Assembly: GCA_949130495.1 (NCBI GenBank)
Contig: OX422215.1
Coordinates: 11,385,302 to 11,449,301, forward strand
DNA: 64,000 nt
Source: Sambucus nigra
Taxonomy: Eukaryota; Streptophyta; Magnoliopsida; Dipsacales; Adoxaceae
Direction: 5' to 3'
A model generated the notes under the pieces. The model worked only from the letters and a program-made list of their open reading frames with translations, did not search any database and was not told the DNA's origin. Shown piece by piece: positions 35,240 through 46,933 of this stretch (position 1 is the stretch's first letter; the number at the start of each line of letters is the position of its first letter). Made by a program: the position numbers and the translations under genes.

Positions 35240-36238
35240 TGTTTATGTTCCCTTTGACGAATATATGATGTGGTGATGAATATTTGGAGGTGAGATTCTC
35301 TGAGTTGTTTCGTTTTGTTGTCGATAAGTAGGGATTAGTAGCAGACTACATTACGCGCATAAGTGGTCAAGATGTTAGGAATCCCAATTTATGGGGGGAG
35401 GAGGGAAGGAGGAGGTTGATGTGTTCTTTCGAATGTTGGAGGCATACAAGTGATAGAGATTTTGCGTCCCCAAAATTCTGCATTTATAAATTGAATTTTC
35501 TCAGGTTCTGGAAATAGGTTTTGTAGAACCTAGAAGCACCTAGGCTATAAACATTGAATTAATATAGTTGATCTCTTGAGCATCATTATTTGTTATAAAA
35601 ACTGCATATATGTAGATAATACTTTCCACTACTAGAGCATGAGATCCAAATAAGCCAAGAGTTAAAAGTCCACCAACACATACACGCAGTGCCTTGCTTT
35701 GCCAAATGTATTGCAACCCTGTTGAATCAGTGTTGTTTGAGCATATGAGGTGTCATCTGGCTAGAGAATGGAGGATGGTTCATCCTTTGCCTTTGAATGT
35801 TCGGTTGAGATGTTGCGAGAATTGGTTAATTCTTTTTTTAAATATCCATAAGAAATTCAACATAATCATGGAGTTCATCTCTCCGCATAAAATTCTATAA
35901 ATATATCCATAAAATAGAAAATTCGAAGCCAAATCTCATTTACTTGAGATATGTCTAGCCCGAACAGTTTTTTTGACCGTGGCCTCACCTCCAGATTGTC
36001 GTGATTGGCTAAACATGATGTTATTATTTTTTTTATCATCAAACAAAACATTTTGGAGATGGTCTGCCAATATATCATCCTTGATCATACATTTTTCCGT
36101 TTGAACTTTCAACTCTATAATTTGGACTTTAATTTACTGTAGAATAACACTACATAAGTAAATGTATTTGATGAAATAACATAAAGAATTGAATTATGCA
36201 TTTAGTAAACATGTTCTCTACGAGTTAGAATTTGTTAC
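35240..36238. other. H1 interior, unassigned
   Basis: Short broken frames only. A minus-strand 67-codon frame (35875-36078) is free of stops but has no recognisable motif; it may be part of a captured gene. Confidence 0.4.
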
Positions 36239-36366
36239 CTGAGATCCTCTTTCCATTAATTTGATTTTTCTTTTGTAGTAGCCAAATCTTTCCTTAGATC
36301 ATTAGTCTCAGCTTCAAGGCCTATCATTTCCCTTTTACACTCTGTAACTTCATGTTTCAAAATCAC
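36239..36366 (-). pseudogene. Possible captured coiled-coil exon in H1
   Basis: On the minus strand, a pyrimidine-rich acceptor ending CCTAG precedes a 128-base block reading VILKHEVTECKREMIGLEAE, then TNDLRKDLATTKEKS, then a stop and WKEDL. The block ends ATCTCAG followed by GTAACA, a good splice donor. The heptad-like Leu/Glu/Lys pattern suggests a coiled coil. It lies antisense to the RPA-like exons, as expected for a host gene piece picked up by a Helitron. The late in-frame stop shows decay. The parent gene is not identified. Confidence 0.45.
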
Positions 36367-38358
36367 CTAGGCAAAAATCAAACCGATTTCATTCAGTGGA
36401 CATGCCTATGAAATGAATAAATTTTTCGTTATCATTTTACGGGTGTAGTGCATCAACAATATGATATATAATGCAAACTGTTTGGCCATAAAACCAATAT
36501 GGCAAGGCTTGTATGGATAACTTAACAATATAAATGTGTCCACCAATTAACTATGTTAGTCATCAATCTCGAGGGATCAAAACACATACCTATATATTAG
36601 ACTTAACCCCAAATTTAAAATACATTAATTTTCCATTTATTTTTGGTAAAGAATTAGGCTATAGACGGAAATTTGAATCTTTTTTAGTAACTAAGAGGAC
36701 AATCTCTCATTTATTAAATATCATCAACCACCATGTCCATAGATAATGGCAAGATGTTTTTCCTTTTAGATTAGATTTGTTTTGTTCTTACCATGAGTTT
36801 AGTCTATTGTATCTCTAGATCTGATATTTTTTATTATCTAGACCTTTGGTGACTTTTGGGTTGCTCATTAGTGTATTCGATAGTAGATACTAACTGATTT
36901 CATGGACCAAAAAATAGATATCAACTGACACGAAGGATCCAATAGGCTGCAGCTTAACTCTGTTAGAGTGATTTTTTGAAGTACCTTTCTTTGCCTTTAT
37001 TTGTCTAAAGTTTTACCATTTCAAACTCATCCCTTTCTCCCATATGTCCACTTACTTTCCTCATACCCTTTTCAATTTGCTTACCATTATTATTCAAATA
37101 GGAAAGTTTCTGAAACCTATAACCAACCCTGCCTTTACTGTCTGTCCTCTTTTACTTGTTGGTTTTATTTTTTGCTCCTAGGTAGCACGAGCATCTAATG
37201 GACGAATGGGAGGTCACCCTCATCCATGTTTTAGGCCATAAAATATAGTTTTTTATCATAATATTCCAACGCCAGATGATGTAATCGAATCCAGATGATT
37301 GTGGTGGCCTCTCTTGATTTTGTTGGGCTATATTTTTGCTCCCATTTCCTAACTGTTAAGTAATGATTTAGTATTAACCATGTACATCCAGTCAGCACAT
37401 GATTATAGTTTTCCTTTGTATAGAACAAGAAAATAAAATGAAGTACTGTTAGACATTGGATGACCAAAATCTGGATTAGTGTTGGGCAATTAGACATCTC
37501 TCTCTTTCACCCCGCGCGTGTGTGTGTGTGTCTTTAAAGGCAAAATGAAGTGTTATAGACGGAATATTCTCTGTAGTATGCCCTTAATCATGGTTTTAAT
37601 TTATAATTACGTGGTTTACGTTTGTTAAGGATACACATGTTATGTGTTTTCTCTCCGATTGCCATAGTTAATTCATTCTTCAATATTTTAATTACTTCTT
37701 TTTAATTATTGAATAATTAGAGTATCGTGAACATCCATTTTCCTATTCCAATCAGCACACTAATGAGCTGGGGGAATCAATGACACTTCACTTGAGTTTC
37801 CCATGATAAATGTGTTTATTAACTGAAATAAAAAGTTAACAAACGCAGCTTATATTCATAGGTTTAGCGGATGTTACCTACATAGTACAGAAGTTTTGTT
37901 TCAGCCATTTTTCTCCTTTTTTTTTCCTGTGTAAGACAGATGAATTTTTTTCTCCAGTTTGATTCCCGTGTAATTTATATCTGATTTTGTCATGTATACC
38001 TTTAATGGTGAAAGAACATAATGTAATAAAAATTATGTTAGTGAGCTATAGTCAAATAACTACAATCTTTCCACCCGTTCCTAATCTTTTCCAATATCTT
38101 TGGCGGGACACATATGACAAGGAGAGAGGGTCCGTTTCGATAAAATATATTTTTTTATAAAAATCTTATTTTTTTAAAAACTTTATTTTTAAGAAACTGA
38201 ACTTTTTATTAAAAAATATATTTTCTATAAAAACTTTCATCGCTTCAAAGTAAAAGGTAATATCGTTGTTATTAACAATTCAAATTCATACATAAATTAA
38301 AAACACTCAATACTAATTACGTATACTTAATATTCATATTTATTCTTTTATTCCACAG
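36367..38358. other. H1 interior, unassigned
   Basis: AT-rich, with short frames and a (TG)n run near 37518-37531. No domain is recognised. Confidence 0.4.
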
Positions 38359-38540
38359 GGAATTATGCACTCGGACTATATTCAAAAGTTATATATGTGC
38401 ATTGGCAAAATCTACAATTCTACATTAAAAGGAAATCGCTTAAAGATTCGGATCGAAAGCTTGCACGTTTCGTCGCTCATAAAGTTGAAGAGGAAGAAGA
38501 ACCTTTGAATCCAAACAAACGTCAAAAGCAACATATTTGA
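38359..38540 (+). pseudogene. RPA-like gene in H1, last exon
   Basis: Follows a TTCCACAG acceptor and ends SDRKLARFVAHK, EEEEEPLNPNKRQKQHI, stop. It parallels the last exon of H2 (42760-42942). One small frame change near its start suggests decay. Confidence 0.6.
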
Positions 38541-39160
38541 TGAATACATTTTCGTTTTTTATTACAAATTGTTATTTTCCAATGTCTTCCCAAAACAAAT
38601 GATCTATTGCTTTGCATTTTACATTTTTAATAACTCAAATTCATTCACAGTAATTTTTTCAATTTCATCAAAATTCTTATCTTCTTATATCATTGTCACT
38701 ACATTCTTTCACACAAATCGTTTAGTTCACTTCGTTAGCTGTGCAGAATTTGTTATAGGATTTACGCTCTACATAAAATATTTTGAAATTTAAAGATTCT
38801 TATTCATTTATCCAAATACTGAAGTTGAATATCTGGACTCGCCCACACGTGCAACGCAGGTGGGCACAACTAGTTACTAAAAAAGAGGGAACTTCTTCTT
38901 CACTTGTCAAATGACCAAAATATCCTCATTAAATATTTTATTTCTAGAATAACCTTACTAATACATTTATCCCCTAATACTCCTATCACACCCGATCAAA
39001 CATCCATGCCCTACAAATGACGAGTCGTATCTCCATCCCAACATTCATTCACAACATTCATCCATCTTCTCATCTTTTAAGTTACACCAAGAAGATTCAT
39101 TAATCTTCTCATCTTTCAAGAGAACACGAAATCTTAAACATTTGTTCATTCATCTTGTCA

Positions 39161-42100
39161 GATGGCACCTGAAAAAACCAAAGGTCAATATGAGGTATGT
39201 TGGGTTTTTGTATATGTCTATTTATTTGAAATTGCATCATTTGTTGTTATTATTCCTTCTTGCATCCTTTATTGTTATTGTTACTTCTTCAAAAATCAAG
39301 GTAAATAATCCTACTTCTGTATAGAATTTTTCCTCACTTCTTTTATGAATTTTTTTTTATGCTATGCCTACTCATATAAAATTAATTCTTAGTACAGATT
39401 ACCAAGTTCAATAATCTCTTAACTTTCCTAATGAATTGTTAATTGAAATCTTATAAATTATTATCATTATTGGTTGTACAAGCTCCGATTCTGAAGAAAT
39501 TCCCCATTTGTTTACCAGGTATGTGAAATCATACGTTCTACAATTTTTGGTTTTTTACTAATAATGTTCGTTTTTTGGTACTGTTAAATTGATATGGTTA
39601 GTTGTTCAATAATTTTTCCAAAGTTATATAAATTAAAAAACACAACAAGAGATTATTTCAAATTGCATCCTTTCTTCTTACTGTTTCTTATTCTAAAATC
39701 AAGTTAATTTTTTGGTTCCAATATGCCTACTCATATAAAATTAATTCTTACTACAAATAACAAAATTTTAAAATCTCTTAACTTTCCTAATGAAATGCCA
39801 ATTGAAATATTATAGGTTATTATCGTTATTTGTTGTACAAGCTCGGCTTCTGAATCAGAGACGACTGAAGGAATTCTCCATTTGTTTAGGAGGTATGTGA
39901 AATCACACGTTCTACAATTTTTAGTTTTGAGAATTTTTTTTAGTAATAATGTTCATTTTTTTTATTCTGTTAATGTGAAATAATACGTTCTACAATTTTT
40001 AGCTTGGAGAATTTTTTTAGTATTCGAGTATTGTTGCTAAAGCTTCGCTCTGTTATGTCAATGATATCTACACTTTTAGACCTCTAAAACAATTTCTCGT
40101 GAACGACTCAAGTTATTTCGTCAAACTCATTTCATTATGTTTTTTTAACCTAAACTTACGTATTCATGTCTGTAATGCCATTCATTTGATATGTCATGAA
40201 ACTGTTATAGGATGATAGGAAAAAGAATAACGATACTATTATACTTTAATATTTCAGAATAAAATTATAGACCTTCCTAGCGATACTATTCTACTTGAAT
40301 ATTTCAGAATAAAAGGTCTACTATAATATTGTTGTTTTATAAGCTAGAATAGGCATTCACCTCCATGTCCTTAGCCACCGTAATACTATGTGTCATTTTG
40401 AGTATTGCAAATGAAACTACGTAAAATCGAAGGCAAAAAATAAAAGAAGTATGGAGACAAAAGTGCAAGAAATATAAATGTAATGTACAAATTACATTAA
40501 ATTAGAACTGTGATCGAGGAAATGAATTACAGAAAAATAAATGCATTAGTGGCATACAAACAGGGGAGTAAAGTAGGTGCTACTTTGCTGGTTGATTGGC
40601 CTTGAAATTGCTTAGGTGAACCTGCAATATGGTTGGTGCCAATTGTAGGTCTGGTATTTTCGATCCCACCATTGACAGCTTGAGCTGTGAGATGTCAAAC
40701 CACTTCTAAAATTGTTAAGGACTAAGGAGCCTTTCACCATTGAGTTGTTTTAGGTATCCGTCAAGGTCTTCTATTCACCCACCACATGGGTTAAAAGCTA
40801 CCCAGCTGAAACATAACTTAAAAGAGAGATCTTCATTTTCCTTTTTCAAACTTATACATAGGCACACAATGGATAATACATCCTTACACCTAAGAGGCCG
40901 ACGAATTGACATATCATCTCAATACTTTATATATAAAATGAAAATACCAATATCAGTGGATTTAATATTTGATAAGTGATGAATCTTTTATATAATGGAT
41001 GTTACCCTTAATTTCGCATCCCACCGCATCAAACCATCGAAGAGAGCATAACCGTTTATAGTAAACAATTCACATTTTACACCTTGCGCACTAGGAGTTT
41101 GTCCCTATTCAAAGACTAGAAGGTCTTCTTGAAAGTCAGAAATAATATTCCCTCACTAATAGTATGGTAAATGGCATTAATGATGCTTACTCAACCGTTC
41201 ATGACAAAATCGACTATAAGGTCTTCTTGAAAGTCAGAAATAATATTCCCTCACTAATGGTATGGTAAAGGGCGTTAATGATGCTGACTCAACCGTTCAC
41301 GACAAAATCGAGTTGTCCTTAAATAAATACATTGAGGTCATTCAACGAGATCATTATTTCATATTCCCATCAACGTTCTACAAATTCATCCTCTTTGAAG
41401 ATCTACTCGCACAGAAAGATGAAGAGAAAACCTGTGGTAATTATTCGTACAAAAGTTTTGCTCATACATTTATAAAAACTCATTATTTTATCTTATTTCT
41501 AATTCTCAAACATACAGATGTGATAGCTTTTGTCATAAATGTGAAACCAATGAGGACCATTACAAAAGCATCCAACTCGGCAAAAATGATTTTACGCGAT
41601 ATAACTCTCCGAGATACAAAGTATGAATCATAAAATTTAACTTTTCATTATATTAAAAATATACTTTTATGTATGTAAATTTATTTCACATTGCTTAATA
41701 TACTATTTCATGTTATAATTTATTACTTATCACAGATTCCAATCAATGAATTTCACTTTATGGGGAGACTTAGCACAGAATGAAGGATAACAATTAAGTA
41801 GATTATCAGTCGAATATCCTTTAATAGTTGTTTCCCAAGCTAAACTTTCATCTTACAAAGGTAAAATATTCTTTTGCACTTCAAGCAACAACGAATACAG
41901 GTCCTCCTAATTCCAATTTCATCAATTTATTCTTAACATGCGAATATAACTTAAGAAGCGTATCAAAGATTACAATTCAGATTAACCCTGATATCATACG
42001 GGCTATCGAGTTAAAATAATTCTTTGATTTTCTTTTCACAAACACTTTAGTTTCTACATTACATAAATATATTGACAAAATGTAACCTACAGGTTGAAGC

Positions 42101-42942
42101 GCTTATTAACATCCCCAAATTTCAAGAAATTTAGTTCGCCGCCACAATAAATAATCATAAATGCAGACAAGGTTTATATTCGTGATATTATAAATGGAGT
42201 TGCGTCAACAAATGAGGTAATATTTAATTTACTATGAATCACCTTTACATGTCTAACATTTTCATTACCATAACGTAACATAAAAATATTTTCACATTCC
42301 ACATAATCTTTTATGTTCTTTCGTTGCCATGTTTATGGAGGTCAGAATCAAAGAAAACCCATGGTATGATGCTTGCAATGTTTGCAACAAGAAACTCACT
42401 GTTGCTAACAGAAATGGAACATGCTTAAATTGTGGTTCCTCAAATGGAAATTACACAATAAGTTAAAACAATAATAATAATCTATGATTTTTAATTTAAA
42501 TAACTCATCATACACATACCTTTACTTACACATTATGTACTTACTTCAACTTGTGGTCCAAGACAACGACGACGAAAGAGCATTAGTGACAATGTTCAAT
42601 GAAGTAGAATCTTTTATTCGGTGCAACATTCCGACATTCATTGCTTCTAAAGATAAGGTAATATAATTTTTTTTACCAATTCAAACTCATTCGTAAATTC
42701 AATACGCTCAATACTAAAAAAATATACTTAATATTCATATATATTCTTTTACTCCACAGGGAATTTTTCACTCAGAATATATTCGAAAGCTATACACATG
42801 CATTGGAAAATTCTACAAATTCTATATTAAAGGAAAGTCAGTTAAAGAATCAGATCGAAAGCTGGCACGTTTCGTCGCTCACAAAATTGAAGAGGAAGAA
42901 GAACCTTCGCATCCAAACAAATGTCAAAAACAATATATCTGA
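39161..42942 (+). pseudogene. RPA70-like gene in Helitron H2
   Basis: Helitrons of plants often carry a single-strand-binding RPA70 homologue. Exons seen: start MAPEKTKGQYE then GTATGT (39161-39194); two near-duplicate exons (about 39449-39520 and 39818-39894); an OB-fold exon (about 41262-41440, with FEDLLAQKDEE) joined to DVIAFVINVKPMRTI and KMILRDITLRD (41517-41622); FQSMNFTLWGDLAQNEG then VVSQAKLSSYKG (about 41738-41863); a zinc-ribbon exon with WYDAC-X2-C and C-X2-C (about 42339-42465); VVQDNDDERALVTMFNEVES (about 42550-42658); and a last exon 42760-42942 ending in TGA. Splice signals are mostly good, but there is at least one in-frame stop (after NEG) and a 98-bp tandem duplication at 41120-41315. 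It is probably not functional. Confidence 0.7.
41120..41315 (+). repeat. 98-bp tandem duplication
   Basis: 'aaggtcttcttgaaagtcag...' starts at 41120 and again at 41218, with only a few base differences, at the front of the RPA-like OB-fold exon. Confidence 0.85.
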
Positions 42943-43195
42943 CCAAGACATTTTCTTTTTCTTCTCGATTAATATTGGTGTTATCCAAGATTGATAAATA
43001 CAATATCTTTTTCTTTCGATTTAACATAGTTATTATCCAAAGTCTTACAAAAACATATTTTGTGATGCTTTAGATTTTTAATTTTACATAATTCATATAA
43101 ATTCAAAGCAAAGAAGAATATGTGGACTCACAAACATGTGCAATGCAGAGGGGCACAACTACTATTTTAAAAACAACTAAACCCTAAATTATCTA

Positions 43196-43390
43196 CCAAG
43201 GTTGCCACCACCTACTACTATCGCTATTGCTGCTACCGCTACTGTCTGCCGCCATCATCGCATCCACCATAACCTGCTACCACCATAATCTATCATCACC
43301 GCCACCACCACCATGATACTTCAACCACTGCCATCGCGCTGCCGTCACCACCATTTCCACAACCACCACATCCTTTAACCACCACGAATG
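43196..43390. repeat. Degenerate CCA/CAC trinucleotide region
   Basis: Dense 'accaccacc', 'gctaccgct' and 'catcaccgcc' repeats just after the H2 end. Low complexity with no coding support. Confidence 0.7.
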
Positions 43391-43529
43391 CATGTTGACA
43401 CCACATTTAATATTTACTAAGAAGCTCAAAAAGTAGAAGATGGAGAAGTACAAGTAGTAGTAAGCATTGTTTAAAGTAAATATTTATTATGTAAACACTT
43501 ACTATTACTATAAAAAGAGGAACAAAAAA

Positions 43530-44075
43530 TGTTAAATATTAGAGCATCCAACCCAAAACCAATTAGTGATGAGTGGAGGGGCCCAAGGATCCTCTATATA
43601 TTATGGTGCGAGCCTTTAATTTTTCAATATGGGACTTTATGTCTCAACACGCCTCCTCACGTGTGGCGTTACTTACGTGGTAGGTGAAGTGGAGCAATTA
43701 TGTCATTGGGGCATAAATAGCCTTCTCTGATACCATGTTAAATATTGGAGCATCTAATCCTAAACCAATTGGTGATGAGTGGAGGGGACATGATCTTATA
43801 TATTGTGGTGTAAGCCTCTAATTTTTTCATGTGCGACTATATGTCCCAACACGCCGCCTCATGTGGCATTACTTGAGCCAAACACGTGGACATTTTTCTT
43901 TATTGGGTGACATGGAACAAGTGGGTCGTTAGGCCACGAATAGACTGCTCTTATACCATGTTAAATATTAAAGCATCCAACCAAAAACCAAAAACCAATT
44001 AGTGATGAGTGCAGGGCCCCAGGATCGTATATATTGCAGTGCAAGCCTCCAATTTTTTTATGTGGGACATTATGT
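43530..44075 (-). repeat. Three tandem TRIM-like LTR units
   Basis: Units start TGTTAAATATT at 43530, 43736 and 43959 (206, 223 and ~117 bp, the last truncated). Each contains 'gcatccaa...aaaccaattagtgatgagtg', 'gcaagcctccaatttttt' and 'gggactttatgtc'. Units 1 and 2 end with a 'ctctgatacca' or 'ctcttatacca' tail, the complement of a tRNA-iMet PBS. I infer tiny LTRs in minus orientation arranged LTR-PBS-LTR-PBS-LTR. Confidence 0.7.
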
Positions 44076-44087
44076 AGGCCCCAGAAG

Positions 44088-44143
44088 ACGAGATGGACGC
44101 AACAGAGATCCTTAGGACACTAGAACATGACTCTGATACCAAC
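44088..44143 (-). other. PBS-side stub of the long-LTR Ty3 element
   Basis: 'acgagatggacgcaacagagatc...ctctgataccaac' matches 50335-50391, the internal sequence and PBS beside the other LTR. The PBS complement is intact here (ctctgatacca), while the inner one reads ctctgataaca. Confidence 0.75.
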
Positions 44144-46933
44144 TGTAACAACCCCCATTTTCACACTTAAAGATTGGTCACACACAGTACGCCGAAGATT
44201 GGGCTTGTTATACGATATATATCATTCTCAGCATCAAACCACAGTAAAACGTTTATATATATATTTTTTAAAAGATGACATACGCAACAAACCATTTACA
44301 TAATAACTGATAATAAATAAATAACAATAATTCAACACTCAACTAGTCACAAAATCCAACAACAATACATATTATCCCAAATAACTGAATAATAAACTCG
44401 GGCTTATACCCAAACAATAATCTGAAAGAAACTAAACCGACTGAAGTGAAAATAATAACCTATGCTAGAATCAAATGAACGAAAGTAATTGCCGTACAAA
44501 TATGATCGCAAGTCTAATCTCTTGTCAGTCCTGTCGTCCCTGTCTACATAAACCTGGAGGAGGAAAATATTTTATAATTTGGGTCAACGCCCTAGATTTG
44601 CAAGAATTAACTTATTCACTTTAATAAATACAGTCGATTCAAAGTAAATATCCCCCATCGTCACCCACATGCGATTAACATCTACTCCTCAGCTAAGTGT
44701 GATATTACATGCATCCAAACCAGTCCCAAAATAATATATGACAGCTGTGTCAATTAATACTAAATGCATTAACTATAGTCAACGGGATAAAACATAATCA
44801 TTTACCTTAATATTATCCATGCTCCGGGTATCCCAGTCTCACATATCTCATGAAGGTGACAAAAACATCTATTATGCATAATATAATATCGGGTTATAAT
44901 TGATTTTCTACATTCTTGGATGAAATAATTAGTCTCAGTTAATTTATTTAATTGAATTTTAATTATTTACATTCATGATACCACTTCCCAAAGTATCCCA
45001 GTGATGTTACTCGTAAAAGTGACATAAACACCTATTATGTACACTACAGAGTGTAGGTCATGTAATTAATTGTCTACGTTATTAGACAAATTAATTAATC
45101 TCATTTAATTCAGGCAATTTATATATATGTGTCCTTTCATAAATGCGACACGCAAAGGCATCTACTACTGGTGTTTCGTTTGTGCTCTATCGGCAAGTCT
45201 GAAGGAAACCTCTATCCAAGTCAGACATCACAAAACACACATAAGTGGGGTTGGTCACTACGCAGTCCATCAGTTTACGGCCCATACCCAACGGTGACAA
45301 AGGATCCGAGCAACAACACCTACCTCTCGTAGATGGCGCTCCTACATAGTACCTAAAATGACCTACATAACGCCTTGCCCACCTGTGTCGACGTGTACTA
45401 CGGTCCCGAATGCGTGAAACCCCAAGCCGATAGGACCTTCCACGAACATATAATATAGTAGGTAATTACTCTATAATTACCGAAAGTACTCCACATGATG
45501 TCAACAAATATTCATCCATTAATAATTGACCATCTAGTTAATTATTAATTCCTTCTTCTTTAAAAGATTATTTAATCATTTAGTCAAATATAGTTTCTCA
45601 ATAATTACATATGCCATATTTGCATTTATAATAAATTCATCGTTGACCCAAACATTGTATCACCAACTTGTATGGACTTCTAAAACTACCTCGAAACTAA
45701 CCTTAGTCCCAACTCACGCTGCCCCGAGGACCGAATCGATTCAGTTTCCTAGCCGAATTGATTCGAAATGTCACAGTAGCCCAGATGTGATAGTTTTCTT
45801 TATTAGGGGATTTCTTAGTTCTTCCCCAAAATCCATCCCAATGGTTAAATCCTTTACATAATCATATAAATAGGCCCATATTACTTAGTTACTCAGCTTA
45901 GAGTCATGAATTCCATATGTTAACATAGATTCTTTTCCCCAATTCCCAGATTTTACATGATTAAATTAGAACCCTTTGCCGAGATTTCCACCACAGTATC
46001 AACTATGTGTAAAACAGATTACGGGACATATAACATGGGTTCAAAGTCACAAATTTATAGATTATAACATGCATCAAAAGTCTCTACATGAAATTCCAAA
46101 TTCTTCAAATTTATTTCAAGAACCCTAAGGCATCTATCTTTAAATTCAAGATTCGATTAGCCTAGATTTCTGGGTTAGCAATCTATATTCCAATTAATCC
46201 TCTGCATGCATAGGATTAATTATTAACAACAAATCATCAATTCACAACCTAAAACCCAACAATCCTATGGGGTTTACTACAATGAATCAAGAAGCACATT
46301 GAACATTTAAATTAAGCAAGAAAATTTTTGCCTGGATAAATTTGTTGAATGATCTTTAGTTGAATCCCTTAGTCTCATTTTTGAGTTCTTCCCCTTGTAT
46401 CTTTAATCTCGTTGTTCCTTTTGCATTTGGTATCCTCTGACTGCTAGGTTTAGGTTTTGTTAAATGTGGGGAGTCTCTTAACCTCCCCCCATAACTTATA
46501 TCACTCCAAACCCCGAGTTAGGACAAAAGTCCCATTTTTGGACCCCCAAATAAGTCCAAACCCATAATCGAAATAGCTCAATAACCTCCCAACTTGTATA
46601 CCTATCCCCAGAGATCATTTCTAAAGGTCTGAAACACCTGAACGACTTCATAAAGTCCCCCGAAATGCGTCCCAATTATTTTCACCCAATATACACATTT
46701 CCATTACGCTTGATCACTACATGACCTTAAGTTAATTAACGTTTAATTTATTTTCACAAGTGAGCCCATTATGATCGATTGAGTTCAAATCAATATGAAA
46801 TCACGAAAAATCAATTTATTCTCAAAATATATTCCACAAATTTAATTTAAATTATACCAATTTAAATTTGTTCTCGAATTTTTTTAATGAAATTCCATCA
46901 CAATAATTTATTCCAAAAGTACGGGGTATTACA
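44144..46933 (-). repeat. Long Ty3 LTR (3')
   Basis: 2790 bp, TGTAACAACC to TATTACA. Colinear with 50392-53669 throughout ('agtacgccgaagat', 'gatctcttgtcagtc'-type block, 'cagtctcacatatct', 'acttgtatacctatcccc', 'aagtacggggtattaca'). Confidence 0.85.

Larger units (their letters stand above)
31962..38873 (+). mobile_element. Helitron H1
   Basis: The 5' end is TCTCTCCTAC, preceded by A at 31961. The 3' end is the hairpin GCCCACACGTGC...GCAGGTGGGC followed by CACAACTAG, then T at 38874. TC...CTAG ends, a subterminal hairpin about 10 bases before CTAG and insertion between A and T are Helitron hallmarks. It carries start, middle and last exons of an RPA-like gene, a copia fragment, and a possible captured exon. 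No Rep/helicase is recognised, so it is probably non-autonomous. Confidence 0.8.
38874..43162 (+). mobile_element. Helitron H2, head-to-tail with H1
   Basis: Starts immediately after H1's CTAG as TTACTAAAAAAGAGGGAACTTC, which aligns with the H1 start from its ninth base or so. The TC terminus itself is missing or overwritten. The 3' end 'catgtgcaatgcagaggggcacaactac' aligns with the H1 terminus, with CTAG mutated to CTAC. It carries a fuller RPA-like gene. Termini are more decayed than in H1, suggesting H2 is the older copy. Confidence 0.7.

Noticed and set aside
43196..43390. Pro/His/Thr-rich protein from the CCA/CAC region
   Set aside because: Frames are interrupted and the DNA is a degenerate trinucleotide repeat.
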